Source: a virus. From it: a stretch of DNA of 37,181 nt. The position numbers and the translations under genes are program-made. Shown here piece after piece: positions 23,654 through 30,681 of this stretch. The notes beneath the pieces are model-generated. The model was not told the DNA's origin and did not search any database. It was given only the letters and a program-made list of their open reading frames with translations. The stretch spans positions 1 to 37,181 of the IMG/VR virus record IMGVR_UViG_3300021437_000054. One strand, written 5' to 3'. Each line of letters begins with the position of its first letter. Position 1 is the stretch's first letter.

Positions 23654-24031
23654 ATGAACATTGAAGAACTGACTTTGAAGCAAATCCGTGAGATTGCTGC
23701 GCTTGTGAATGGCACTGTTGTGCAGCCTGCACAGGCCAATGCGCCACATCCATTTATTGGGAAATACGTAATTGCCCGATGCTATTCGGCAGGCGTGCAT
23801 GCCGGTGAGGTGGTGAGTGTCGATGGAGAATCAGCCATTTTGAAAGATAGCCGCCGCTTGTGGTCTTGGAAAGCTAACGACGGGGTTGCATTGTCTGGTG
23901 TTGCCCAGACCGGTTTGCAAAGTGGATGCAAGATTGATGTGGTCAATCCTGAGATTTATCTCACTGGAGTATGCGAACTTATTCCATGCAGCAAAACTGC
24001 TAAGGAGTCTATCAATGGCTTCAAAAAATAA
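23654..24031 (+). CDS. DUF6948-like phage protein
   Basis: 125 residues. The central segment HPFIGKYVIARCYSAGVHAG, followed by EVVSVDGESAILKDSRRLWS and WKANDGVALSGVAQTGL, matches the pattern I associate with the uncharacterised DUF6948 family of phage early regions: a beta-barrel-like domain with a conserved tryptophan-rich turn. The N-terminus (MNIEELTLKQIREIAALVNG) is an amphipathic helix. No catalytic motif; role unknown. The next ATG (24015) lies inside its last codons, overlapping by 17 bases. Confidence 0.7.
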   Translation: MNIEELTLKQIREIAALVNGTVVQPAQANAPHPFIGKYVIARCYSAGVHAGEVVSVDGESAILKDSRRLWSWKANDGVALSGVAQTGLQSGCKIDVVNPEIYLTGVCELIPCSKTAKESINGFKK

Positions 24032-24230
24032 AGTATTTACCGAAAGCTACGGCGACGGCTCCGGCTACGGCTACGGCGACGGCTACGGCTCCGGCTCCGG
24101 CTACGGCTCCGGCTACGGCTCCGGCTCCGGCTCCGGCTCCGGCTACGGCTACGGCTCCGGCTACGGCTACGGCGACGGCTACGGCTTCGGCTCCGGCTAC
24201 GGCTACGGCTCCGGCTCAGGCGACGGCTGA
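24015..24230 (+). CDS. Gly-Tyr-Gly-Ser low-complexity protein, interrupted by TGA
   Basis: 71 residues: MASKNKVFTESYGDGSGYGY, then only G alternating with Y, S, D and one F to the end. The TGA at 24228-24230 lies inside the repeat. The same frame continues for 13 more sense codons of the same repeat (with GSGDGYGDGYGLN) to a TAA at 24270-24272, immediately beside the next gene's ribosome binding site (aaagga). The ancestral gene probably ended there, and a single C-to-G change in a TCA codon (such a codon lies just upstream) would explain the TGA. Readthrough is an alternative. The product should be disordered and aromatic-rich. Similar GSGYG-repeat proteins occur in other phages upstream of ATP-binding proteins, from memory. 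Function unknown. Confidence 0.7.
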   Translation: MASKNKVFTESYGDGSGYGYGDGYGSGSGYGSGYGSGSGSGSGYGYGSGYGYGDGYGFGSGYGYGSGSGDG

Positions 24231-24263
24231 GGCTCCGGCGACGGCTACGGGGACGGCTACGGA
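24045..24263 (+). repeat. Hexamer-type repeat tract (ggctac / ggctcc / ggcgac)
   Basis: About 219 bases in which every second codon is a glycine (nearly always GGC) and the other is TAC, TCC, GAC or a one-base variant. It encodes the Gly-Tyr-Gly-Ser protein and its apparent extension beyond the TGA. The antisense strand reads as an Arg/Ser-rich open frame because of the repeat alone. Slippage or recombination is likely to alter its length. Confidence 0.85.
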
Positions 24264-24281
24264 TTAAACTAAAGGAAAAAC

Positions 24282-24956
24282 ATGGCAATCAACCTAAAAT
24301 CAACCGGCAGCATGTCTGCCAATGGCGTGAAGCTGCTTGTATACGGCCAAGCTGGTGCGGGCAAGACTTCGCTTATCAAGTCTTTACCCCAGCCCATTGT
24401 GCTTAGTGCAGAGGGCGGTCTGCTTTCTATCCAGGATGCTGACTTGCCTTACATTGAGATTACAAGCATGGCTGATCTGAAAGAGGCATACGAATGGGTT
24501 ACAGGCGAGCAGGGCAGTAACTTCAAGTCCGTGGCGCTGGATAGCATCAGCGAGATAGCCGAAGTAGTGCTAAACCATGAAAAGAAGGTCAACAAAGACC
24601 CTCGGGCAGCTTACGGCGCTATGCAAGAGCAGATGGCCGACATTATCCGGGCTTTCCGTGATCTGCCTGGCAAGCATGTTTACATGAGTGCCAAGCTGGA
24701 AAAGACGCAGGATGAAATGGGACGTGTGCTGTATGCGCCTAGCATGCCGGGGAATAAAACCGGTCAATCCTTGCCCTACTTCTTTGATGAGGTGCTAGCC
24801 CTGCGCGTAGAGAAGGATGCGGAAGGCAACACACAACGTGCCCTGATGTGCGATACCGATGGCCTGTGGCTTGCTAAAGACCGTAGCGGAAAGCTGGGGG
24901 CATGGGAAGCGCCGGATCTGGGGGAAATCATTGCCAAGATTGGGGGTGTGAAGTGA
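24282..24956 (+). CDS. Sak4-like single-strand annealing recombinase / ATPase
   Basis: 224 residues, AAA-24 type. Walker A is VYGQAGAGKTSL (about residues 20-31), and Walker B is near NFKSVALDSISEIAEVV (aspartate about 87). Further conserved segments are RAFRDLPGKHVYMSAKLEKT and APSMPGNKTGQSLPYFFDEV. This is the layout of Sak4, a minimal RecA-like recombinase of phages that cooperates with a single-strand binding protein. The nearby DUF669 gene could supply that partner. Expected role: recombination-dependent replication and repair of the phage genome. The ribosome site aaagga is shared with the TAA that ends the extended repeat frame. Confidence 0.85.
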   Translation: MAINLKSTGSMSANGVKLLVYGQAGAGKTSLIKSLPQPIVLSAEGGLLSIQDADLPYIEITSMADLKEAYEWVTGEQGSNFKSVALDSISEIAEVVLNHEKKVNKDPRAAYGAMQEQMADIIRAFRDLPGKHVYMSAKLEKTQDEMGRVLYAPSMPGNKTGQSLPYFFDEVLALRVEKDAEGNTQRALMCDTDGLWLAKDRSGKLGAWEAPDLGEIIAKIGGVK

Positions 24957-25258
24957 GCGGGCATACACCAGGGCCTTGGAGACTAGACCACAGCGATGCC
25001 GTAGACCTTCGCAACCATGTCGGCATCAGCTCTGAGTCGCATAGCCTGCTGGCGCAAATAGTTTGGAAGATGGACGACGACGAGCGCTCGCCAAGTTGCG
25101 AAGCCAATGCCTATCTAATAGCCGCTGCGCCTGATCTGCTGGAGGCCGCGCAACGTGTGCTGGCTCATAAGCGCGGGGAAGACGATTGGTTGATCCTTGC
25201 AGTTGACTGCGTGGCGCTTGAAACCGCAATCGCCAAAGCCACGGGGGTGCAATCGTGA
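24953..25258 (+). CDS. Small conserved phage protein (HTPGPW type)
   Basis: 101 residues from GTG at 24953, whose last two bases begin the TGA of the Sak4-like gene (GTGA). The opening SGHTPGPWRLDHSDAVDLRN and the block EANAYLIAAAPDLLEAAQRV are signatures of a very common, uncharacterised phage protein. No membrane span. It is translationally coupled upstream and downstream (GTGA again at 25255), so it is co-expressed with recombination genes; its function is unknown. Confidence 0.75.
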   Translation: MSGHTPGPWRLDHSDAVDLRNHVGISSESHSLLAQIVWKMDDDERSPSCEANAYLIAAAPDLLEAAQRVLAHKRGEDDWLILAVDCVALETAIAKATGVQS

Positions 25259-25638
25259 TCGAACTAGAAACCCTGTGCCAATCATGGCAATACGCCAAAG
25301 AAGCTGAGCGCATTGCTACTGAGTCCCGCCGTGACTTGGAAGATCAGCTTATGCGACTCTTGCAAGTTTCTGACCAGTTGGATAGCACCATGACTCAGAA
25401 GCAAGGCGACTTTGTTATCAAGGTCACTGGCCGGATTAACCGAACCATTGACAGCGAGAAGCTGCAAGAGCTTGCCAATGAAGCGGGGATTGCTGAGCAT
25501 CTTGGATCACTGTTTCGCTGGAAACCTGAAATTAACGCATCGGCGTGGAAGAACGCAGATGAAACTATCACTAGGCCTCTGGCCGGTGCAATCACGGCTA
25601 AACCTAGCCGTCCTTCCTTCGCAATCACTAAAGTATAG
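25255..25638 (+). CDS. Conserved phage protein of unknown function in the recombination cluster
   Basis: 127 residues from GTG at 25255 (GTGA overlap). A long N-terminal helix (SWQYAKEAERIATESRRDLE, then DQLMRLLQV) is followed by a beta/helix region with DFVIKVTGRINRTIDSEKLQ and SLFRWKPEINASAWKNADET. These are features of small phage proteins encoded beside Sak4 and DUF669-type genes, where they may modulate single-strand binding or nuclease activity. No catalytic site is visible. A 14-base gap separates it from the next gene. Confidence 0.65.
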   Translation: MIELETLCQSWQYAKEAERIATESRRDLEDQLMRLLQVSDQLDSTMTQKQGDFVIKVTGRINRTIDSEKLQELANEAGIAEHLGSLFRWKPEINASAWKNADETITRPLAGAITAKPSRPSFAITKV

Positions 25639-25652
25639 AAAGAGTAAGTACC

Positions 25653-25997
25653 ATGCAAAATATCACCTCACCCCGCACCGACGACATCGCTATTGAGCAG
25701 GAAATTCAAGCCAAAGGTTTGACTGCTCCTAGCGTCACGCCTCAGGACTTGAATAACAATATAACTGATGTCGAAATCGTGAAGCACATATCTCATGGCG
25801 GGCAGGTCCTGCGTTGGGCCGTATTGACAACAAAGAGTGGATATGCCGTAGTTGGCAATCCATCGGTTTCTGTGTCTCCTGAGAATGATGACGAAGAGAT
25901 TGGCAAGAAGGTGGCATTTGAGAACTCAAAGAATGCTCTCTGGCCACTCATGGGCTACGCACTGAAGAATTCACTTTCCCAGCAACCCAAGGAGTAA
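25653..25997 (+). CDS. N4 gp49 / Sf6 gp66 family protein
   Basis: 114 residues. The sequence LTAPSVTPQDLNNNITDVEI, then VKHISHGGQVLRWAVLTTKS, GYAVVGNPSVSVSPENDDEE and IGKKVAFENSKNALWPLMGY, follows the signature of this small phage family: a conserved V/I-rich strand, an NPSxS turn, and an ENAxxKLWPLxGY-like C-terminus. Members are uncharacterised. It lies between the gene of unknown function and the DUF669 protein, all rightward and closely spaced. Family match is from memory; a profile search should confirm it. Confidence 0.75.
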   Translation: MQNITSPRTDDIAIEQEIQAKGLTAPSVTPQDLNNNITDVEIVKHISHGGQVLRWAVLTTKSGYAVVGNPSVSVSPENDDEEIGKKVAFENSKNALWPLMGYALKNSLSQQPKE

Positions 25998-26002
25998 CTT
26001 AA

Positions 26003-26485
26003 ATGGCATTTCTCACTGAATCATTCGACGTTGACAGCCTCCCCAAGTCTGAACGCAACTTTGACCCACTGCCCGATGGATGGTACACCGCTAGCATCAC
26101 TGGCGCTGAAATCAAGAAGACTAAAGCAGGCACTGGCGAATACATCGCTGTGCGCTATGACATCACTGGCCCCACGCATCAAGGCCGGGTGATCTTCGCT
26201 AATCTGAACATCAAGAATCCGAACCCAAAGGCGGAGGAGATTGGTAGAATGGAGCTTGGTAATTTAATGAGAGCGATAGGTTTATCTAGAGTGACGGATA
26301 CAGACCAGCTTATTGGCGGAACTTTAAGTATAAAAATCACCATTTCTAAATCTGAACAATACGGAGATGGGAATGAAGTGAAGGGTTATAAATCAGTAGC
26401 TGGGTCAGTAGCCATCTCTCCATCTGTATCAACAACGCCGGTTGCAGCAGCGAAATCTGCTCCTCCATGGGCAAATAGAAAGTAA
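26003..26485 (+). CDS. DUF669 single-strand DNA-binding-type protein
   Basis: 160 residues. The hallmark opening PLPDGWYTASITGAEIKKTK, then GTGEYIAVRYDITGPTHQGR and VIFANLNIKNPNPKAEEIGR, matches DUF669 proteins. These adopt an OB-like fold and are thought to act as phage single-strand binding proteins. The C-terminus (AAKSAPPWANRK) is a short tail that could recruit partners. From about base 26240 onward the DNA is noticeably more AT-rich than the first half, up to the start of the homing endonuclease, suggesting the 3' half was replaced. A good candidate partner for Sak4. Confidence 0.8.
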   Translation: MAFLTESFDVDSLPKSERNFDPLPDGWYTASITGAEIKKTKAGTGEYIAVRYDITGPTHQGRVIFANLNIKNPNPKAEEIGRMELGNLMRAIGLSRVTDTDQLIGGTLSIKITISKSEQYGDGNEVKGYKSVAGSVAISPSVSTTPVAAAKSAPPWANRK

Positions 26486-26492
26486 AAATCAA

Positions 26493-27170
26493 ATGGGCAT
26501 TTTGTATCAGTTGACGTTTTCTAATGGAAAAAAATACATTGGCATAACGGAAAATGAGTATATGAGTCGTAGGCTTGGACAGCATAGATACCAAGCTAAA
26601 CGAGGAAGCAAATTGCCCATTTATCTAGCTTGGTCAAAGTACGGAGAGCCTGCTATAGAAATTTTGCAACATCTTTTTGGTGATGCTTTGTACCAAGCAG
26701 AAATTGATGCAATCAAGCTCTACCGCACCATTGCACCAAATGGATACAACTTGCTTGATGGCGGACAAAAATCTCCTGCGCTTAACAAAGATGTTGCAAA
26801 AAAAATAAGTCAAGCGCAAAAAAAGAGATATGAAAATCCAGAGGAAAGAGAATTAGCTTCTTTAATGGCACGCAATCGAAGCCAAGAAACAAGGAAAAAA
26901 ATCTCTATTGCATTGACTGGAAAAAACTTAATCGATCAGACAAAAGAAAAAATAAGGCAGGCAAATTTTGGGAAAAAAGCAAATGAAGAAACACGAAAAA
27001 AAATGTCTCAGTCACATTCAGGAAAAAAATATTCAGAAGAAACGTTGAAAAAAATGAGACAAGCCGCAAAGCTTAGGATGCAATCCCCAGAAGCAAAGGC
27101 ACAGCTAAAAGCTGCAAGTCTTGCAGGCGGAATCGCCATGAAAAATAAGTCATCCAAAAAAATGCCCTAG
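26493..27170 (+). CDS. Free-standing GIY-YIG homing endonuclease with NUMOD-like repeats
   Basis: 225 residues from ATG at 26493. The GIY-YIG domain is at the N-terminus: MGILYQLTFSNGKKYIGITE (first motif relaxed to LYQ, second YIG at 15-17), catalytic arginine in SRRLGQH (27), glutamate about 70, and NGYNLLDGG (84-91). The C-terminal half is a series of basic DNA-binding modules (ARNRSQETRKKISIALTGKN, GKKYSEETLKKMRQAAKL) typical of NUMOD3. No clear ribosome site precedes it, and the DNA is rich in A tracts unlike neighbours, as expected of an invading gene. It probably nicks phage relatives lacking the gene and spreads by recombination. Confidence 0.9.
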   Translation: MGILYQLTFSNGKKYIGITENEYMSRRLGQHRYQAKRGSKLPIYLAWSKYGEPAIEILQHLFGDALYQAEIDAIKLYRTIAPNGYNLLDGGQKSPALNKDVAKKISQAQKKRYENPEERELASLMARNRSQETRKKISIALTGKNLIDQTKEKIRQANFGKKANEETRKKMSQSHSGKKYSEETLKKMRQAAKLRMQSPEAKAQLKAASLAGGIAMKNKSSKKMP

Positions 27171-27187
27171 CCTTTTGAGCTAGGGCA
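27163..27187. terminator. 9-bp hairpin at the end of the homing endonuclease; terminator-like in the leftward direction
   Basis: Arms tgccctagc (27163-27171) and gctagggca (27179-27187) are perfect with a 7-base loop. The endonuclease stop TAG (27168-27170) is inside the left arm. On the complementary strand the stem is followed by a T7 run (AAAAAAA at 27156-27162 on +), so it looks like a leftward terminator although all local genes are rightward. On the + strand no T tract follows. Confidence 0.6.
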
Positions 27188-27217
27188 AATCAACATACAC
27201 AACCAAGGAGAACGGGC

Positions 27218-28252
27218 ATGAAGATACCCGAACGTGAGGATACCATAGCTTCGCTAATTGACAAAGCTCATGAGGCCAAAGAATTAGGGAAAGGCCGTGC
27301 ACACCTGGGATGCTCTGCGCTGGGTCACCCCTGTGACCGTTGGCTGTGGTTGTCATTCCGCTGGGCAATCAAGCAAGGCTTCCCCGGACGAATCTTGCGA
27401 GTGTTCCGCCGTGGGAATAATGAAGAGGCGCAGATCATTTCTGACCTGCGAATGATTGGCATCCATATCACTGGCACCATTGACGGCAACCAGGCACGGG
27501 TGGACTTTGGGTCTCATGTGAGTGGCAGCATTGACGGCATCATTGAGAAGGGTGTCCCGGAAGCACCAAAAGCACGCCATATTGCAGAGTTCAAGACCCA
27601 TAGCCTAAAGTCATTCAAGGATGTTTCATCCAAAGGCGTCCAGGCATCCAAGCCTGAGCATTACGTGCAAATGCAGCTTTACATGCATGGGACAAACATT
27701 GACCGCGCCTTGTACTTGGCAGTGTGCAAGGATGACGACCATATTTACACCGAACGGGTGAAGTACGACAAGGCGTTTGCTGAGAAGTATGTTTACCGTG
27801 GCCACCGGATCACATTGGCTGATCGGATGCCTCCACCCATCAGTACAGACCCTTCATGGTATCAGTGCAGCTATTGCCAAGCCAAAGAGTTTTGCCACTC
27901 TACACACATAGTCAAAGAGGTGAATTGCCGTACCTGCGCTAACGCTACCCCATTGTCTGATAGCACTTGGCATTGTGCAAAGTGGGAGGATGTTGTACCG
28001 ACAAGCGCACAGCATGACGGATGTGAGGCCCATGTTATTCACCCTGATCTAGTGCCTTGGAAGCGAAAAGAAAGCGCTATTGACTTTGTAGCTATCTATG
28101 AGGTGAATGGACAAGATGTTGCCAATGGAGAACCAGGAGAAGGCGTGTACAGCAGCAAGGAGCTACTAGCTAATGCCGCAGCATGCGCTACTGGTGAATG
28201 GAAGCAATTGCAAGACTTGCGTAAGCAATGGAATGGGAGGGTAGTTGGGTGA
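27218..28252 (+). CDS. Cas4/AddB-like PD-(D/E)XK nuclease with probable Fe-S cluster
   Basis: 344 residues. Nuclease motifs: SGSIDGIIEK (aspartate about 106), HIAEFKTHSLKSF (glutamate 124 and lysine 126, the ExK of PD-(D/E)XK enzymes) and HYVQMQLYMHG (the QxxxY region of RecB-type nucleases). Cysteines are placed as in Fe-S nucleases: one in GHPCDRWLW (39), then CSYCQAKEFC (217, 220, 226), plus CRTC (237, 240) and C253, which may hold a second metal. It lies four bases into a start/stop overlap with the helicase gene (GTGA at 28249), suggesting an exonuclease-helicase pair. Its ribosome site is aaggag. Expected role: end resection in recombination. The NUMOD-type endonuclease upstream is an insertion. 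Confidence 0.85.
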   Translation: MKIPEREDTIASLIDKAHEAKELGKGRAHLGCSALGHPCDRWLWLSFRWAIKQGFPGRILRVFRRGNNEEAQIISDLRMIGIHITGTIDGNQARVDFGSHVSGSIDGIIEKGVPEAPKARHIAEFKTHSLKSFKDVSSKGVQASKPEHYVQMQLYMHGTNIDRALYLAVCKDDDHIYTERVKYDKAFAEKYVYRGHRITLADRMPPPISTDPSWYQCSYCQAKEFCHSTHIVKEVNCRTCANATPLSDSTWHCAKWEDVVPTSAQHDGCEAHVIHPDLVPWKRKESAIDFVAIYEVNGQDVANGEPGEGVYSSKELLANAAACATGEWKQLQDLRKQWNGRVVG

Positions 28253-29838
28253 ATATGCTACGTGACTACCAACAACGCAGCATAGACCAGCTATACGCTT
28301 GGTTCGAGGCTAATGAGGGCAACCCTTGCATGGTGCTGCCGACTGGTGCGGGCAAGTCCCATATCATCGCAGCACTGTGTAAGGATGCCTTGCAATCATG
28401 GCCTGAGACACGCATTCTCATGCTCACGCATGTAAAGGAGCTGATCGAGCAGAATGCAGAGAAAATGCGCCAGCATTGGCCTGGTGCGCCAATGGGCATC
28501 TACAGCGCCAGCATTGGCCGCAAGCAGCTTGGCGAGCCTATCACCTTTGCGGGCATCCAGTCAGTGCGTACCAAAGCCGTAGAGCTAGGTCATGTTGATC
28601 TGGTGCTGATTGATGAATGCCACCTTGTCAGCCATAAAGATGAAGGCGGGTACCGGACATTGCTTGCCTCATTGAAAGCCATTAACCCTGCACTGCGCGT
28701 GATTGGCCTTACAGCTACTCCTTACAGATTGGGCCACGGCTTAATCACCGATAAGCCAGCACTATTTGACGCACTAATAGAGCCTGTGAGCATTGAGGAG
28801 CTAGTCTACAAAGGCCATCTTGCAACGCTGCGTAGCAAGCTCACAAAGTCAAAGCTATCGACTGATGGCGTGCATAAACGTGGTGGAGAGTATATCGAGT
28901 CAGAGCTACAGGCAGCGGTAGACAAGGATGATAAGAACCATGCGGTAGTCGCTGAGGTTATCGCCCTGGCAGGAGATAGGCGCTCTTGGCTATTCTTTTG
29001 TGCTGGCGTACAGCACTCCGAGCATATCGCACAGGCCTTGCGTGATCAGGGTATCACCGCTGAATGTGTGACGGGCAACACCAGTAAAAGCGAACGCGCC
29101 AGAATGATTGCTGAATTTAGGGCAGGGCGCATCAAGGCGCTAACTAATGCAAATGTACTTTGCGTAGGATTCGACGCGCCTAACATCGATCTGATAGCCA
29201 TGCTGCGCCCCACAATGAGTGCAAGCATGTATGTACAGATGGCAGGGCGCGGATTGCGCATCAAAGAGCATACCGACCATTGCCTAGTCCTAGACTTCGC
29301 TGGCGTGGTGGAGACTCATGGCCCCATCACCGCAGTCCAGCCACCACGTAGGGGAAGTTCAGAGCCTGGGCCACCGCCAGTAAAGCTGTGCGACCAGTGC
29401 AATGAACTCGTGCATATCAGTGCCAAAGAATGCCCAGCTTGTGGCTTCCAGTTCCCACCGCCACAAGAGAAGCCCTATACGCTGCGCAATGACGACATTA
29501 TGGGTGTTGAGGGTAAAGACCTTGAAGTGTCAGAATGGATGTGGCGCAAGCATGTAAGCAAAGCAAGCGGCAAGGAGATGCTTGCATGCACATACTATGG
29601 CGGGCTGTCAGATAAGCCCATTACCAGTTATCATGCCATCATGCACGATGGTTTTGCAGGTCAAAGCGCCCGCGTCGAGTTGGCTCAGATAGCCCATAAC
29701 GCATCCGCAGCTCTGGACTATGCCGCAGCGGATCTGGAAGACATGGCAAACGCCATGAACCTAGGAAAGCCACCATCTACCATCGAGTACAAGATGGATG
29801 GTAAGTTTGCACGTATTTTGAATAGGAGTTGGGTATGA
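28249..29838 (+). CDS. SF2 DEAD/DEAH-type helicase
   Basis: 529 residues from the GTG at 28249 (GTGA overlap with the nuclease; GGGAGGG upstream). Motifs in order: LRDYQQRSIDQLYAWF, Walker A MVLPTGAGKSH (about 28-38), ILMLTHVKELIEQNA, DECH box (LIDECHLVSHKDEGG, about 120-134), GLTATPYRLGHG, then helicase C domain GNTSKSERARMIAEFRAGRI, NANVLCVGFDAPNID and QMAGRGLRI. A C-terminal zinc-like CDQCNELVHISAKECPACGF (four cysteines) follows. It probably unwinds branched DNA during recombination or replication. Phage homologues often pair with the PD-(D/E)XK gene as here. Length typical of SSL2-type phage helicases. Confidence 0.93.
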   Translation: MNMLRDYQQRSIDQLYAWFEANEGNPCMVLPTGAGKSHIIAALCKDALQSWPETRILMLTHVKELIEQNAEKMRQHWPGAPMGIYSASIGRKQLGEPITFAGIQSVRTKAVELGHVDLVLIDECHLVSHKDEGGYRTLLASLKAINPALRVIGLTATPYRLGHGLITDKPALFDALIEPVSIEELVYKGHLATLRSKLTKSKLSTDGVHKRGGEYIESELQAAVDKDDKNHAVVAEVIALAGDRRSWLFFCAGVQHSEHIAQALRDQGITAECVTGNTSKSERARMIAEFRAGRIKALTNANVLCVGFDAPNIDLIAMLRPTMSASMYVQMAGRGLRIKEHTDHCLVLDFAGVVETHGPITAVQPPRRGSSEPGPPPVKLCDQCNELVHISAKECPACGFQFPPPQEKPYTLRNDDIMGVEGKDLEVSEWMWRKHVSKASGKEMLACTYYGGLSDKPITSYHAIMHDGFAGQSARVELAQIAHNASAALDYAAADLEDMANAMNLGKPPSTIEYKMDGKFARILNRSWV

Positions 29839-30020
29839 GAACACCAGAACCAGATTTTGTAACCGAGTGGCGCAAGCAATCTGCAACGCCTAAGTGCTGC
29901 CATACATGCGAGCATTACTCCATAGACGGCGAGTGTGAGCATCATGGAATGACACCACCTGATGACTTTACAGCCCTTGCAGATGCATGCCTAGACTGGG
30001 CTATGGAAATACCGTTTTGA
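29835..30020 (+). CDS. Small cysteine-rich zinc-binding-type protein
   Basis: 61 residues from ATG at 29835 (ATGA overlap with the helicase stop). KCCHTCEHYSIDGECEHHGM contains CC, C-x2-C-like and C-x-H-H residues, giving a probable metal site, and the C-terminus is TALADACLDWAMEIPF. The clustered CHTCEHY...GECEHHG is seen in small proteins that follow phage replication genes. No further function is evident. The VRR-NUC start overlaps its stop. Confidence 0.7.
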   Translation: MRTPEPDFVTEWRKQSATPKCCHTCEHYSIDGECEHHGMTPPDDFTALADACLDWAMEIPF

Positions 30021-30352
30021 GCACCGAACGCATCCCCACGGAGGACGAAGAGCAAATGCTCTTTGTCCAATGGTTTCGCAGATCGTATCATGCACGCATC
30101 TTTGCCATTCCTAACGGAGGCTATCGTAGCGCCAGCCAAGCTGCACTGCTTAAGGCCACTGGCGTTAGCGCAGGTGTACCTGACCTGTTTATCCCAGAAT
30201 GGAAGCTATGGATAGAGATGAAACGCACTAAAGGCGGAACAGTCTCACAAGATCAAAAGGACTGGATTAAGTACCTGAACGACATAGGCCATACAGCTAT
30301 AGTCTGTAAAGGTTTTGAGGAAGCGAAGAATCGAATACTTAGCTTCAATTAA
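30017..30352 (+). CDS. VRR-NUC domain endonuclease
   Basis: About 111 residues from the TTG at 30017 (TTGA overlap with the preceding stop), or 121 if the ATG at 29987 is used. I prefer the former because start/stop overlaps dominate here. VRR-NUC motifs: AIPNGGYRSASQAALLKATG, VSAGVPDLFIPEWKLWIEMK (PDL and ExK catalytic acids) and QKDWIKYLNDIGHTAIVCKG. This family makes structure-specific cuts in branched DNA, and phage versions may resolve recombination intermediates or degrade host DNA. It is the last early gene; its TAA overlaps the A-run of the terminator that ends the operon. Confidence 0.85.
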   Translation: MSTERIPTEDEEQMLFVQWFRRSYHARIFAIPNGGYRSASQAALLKATGVSAGVPDLFIPEWKLWIEMKRTKGGTVSQDQKDWIKYLNDIGHTAIVCKGFEEAKNRILSFN

Positions 30353-30377
30353 AAAAGGCCCCGAGGGGCCTTTTTTT
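30351..30377. terminator. Bidirectional Rho-independent terminator
   Basis: Six A, ggcccc, GA, ggggcc, seven T: a 6-bp GC stem extended by A-T pairs with T tracts on both strands. It separates the rightward early operon (VRR-NUC stop overlaps the left edge) from the leftward MazG-like gene (its stop TAA overlaps the T run). Convergent position strongly supports function both ways. Confidence 0.9.
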
Positions 30378-30681
30378 ATGCTTGCTTCACAAAGACTCCG
30401 CTGGAGTCTAAGTAGCCTTTTCTATCCTTGATCTGGTCATAGGCAAGACCCAGACACTCTACAAGGTCAAAGTCAGCAGTAGCGCATCCGATGATCAGTG
30501 TCACCAGGATATCGCCATATGCGTCTTTCTGAGCTTCTTTGTCGCCCTTGTGGATAGCCTCAAGCAGTTCGCCAACTTCCTCTAACGTCTTAATGGCTTG
30601 CGCCATGTTGTTAGAGTTTTGGACAATGCCACGGGCTTCACCCCATTGGACAACTTTCATTTCGATGTTTGCGTAGCTCAT
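30376..30681 (-). CDS. MazG-like nucleotide pyrophosphohydrolase
   Basis: About 101 residues from the ATG at 30681, which overlaps the upstream stop (ATGA). An ATG at 30696 is also possible. IKTLEEVGELLEAIHKGDKE, then DAYGDILVTLIIGCATADFD, has the MazG-type ExxE and ExxD helices: EEVGE binds metal and DAYGD supplies the second pair. Phage MazG-like proteins hydrolyse nucleoside triphosphates and may lower ppGpp or cleanse the pool. Coupled to an HTH gene and expressed against the early operon. The helices and spacing are clear; substrate not determinable. Confidence 0.8.
   Translation of the reverse strand: MSYANIEMKVVQWGEARGIVQNSNNMAQAIKTLEEVGELLEAIHKGDKEAQKDAYGDILVTLIIGCATADFDLVECLGLAYDQIKDRKGYLDSSGVFVKQA

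Noticed and set aside
24037-24288. Arg/Ser-rich 83-residue leftward frame across the repeat tract
   Set aside because: It is an automatic consequence of the GGC-TNC repeat on the other strand. It has no ribosome site and sits against the early operon.
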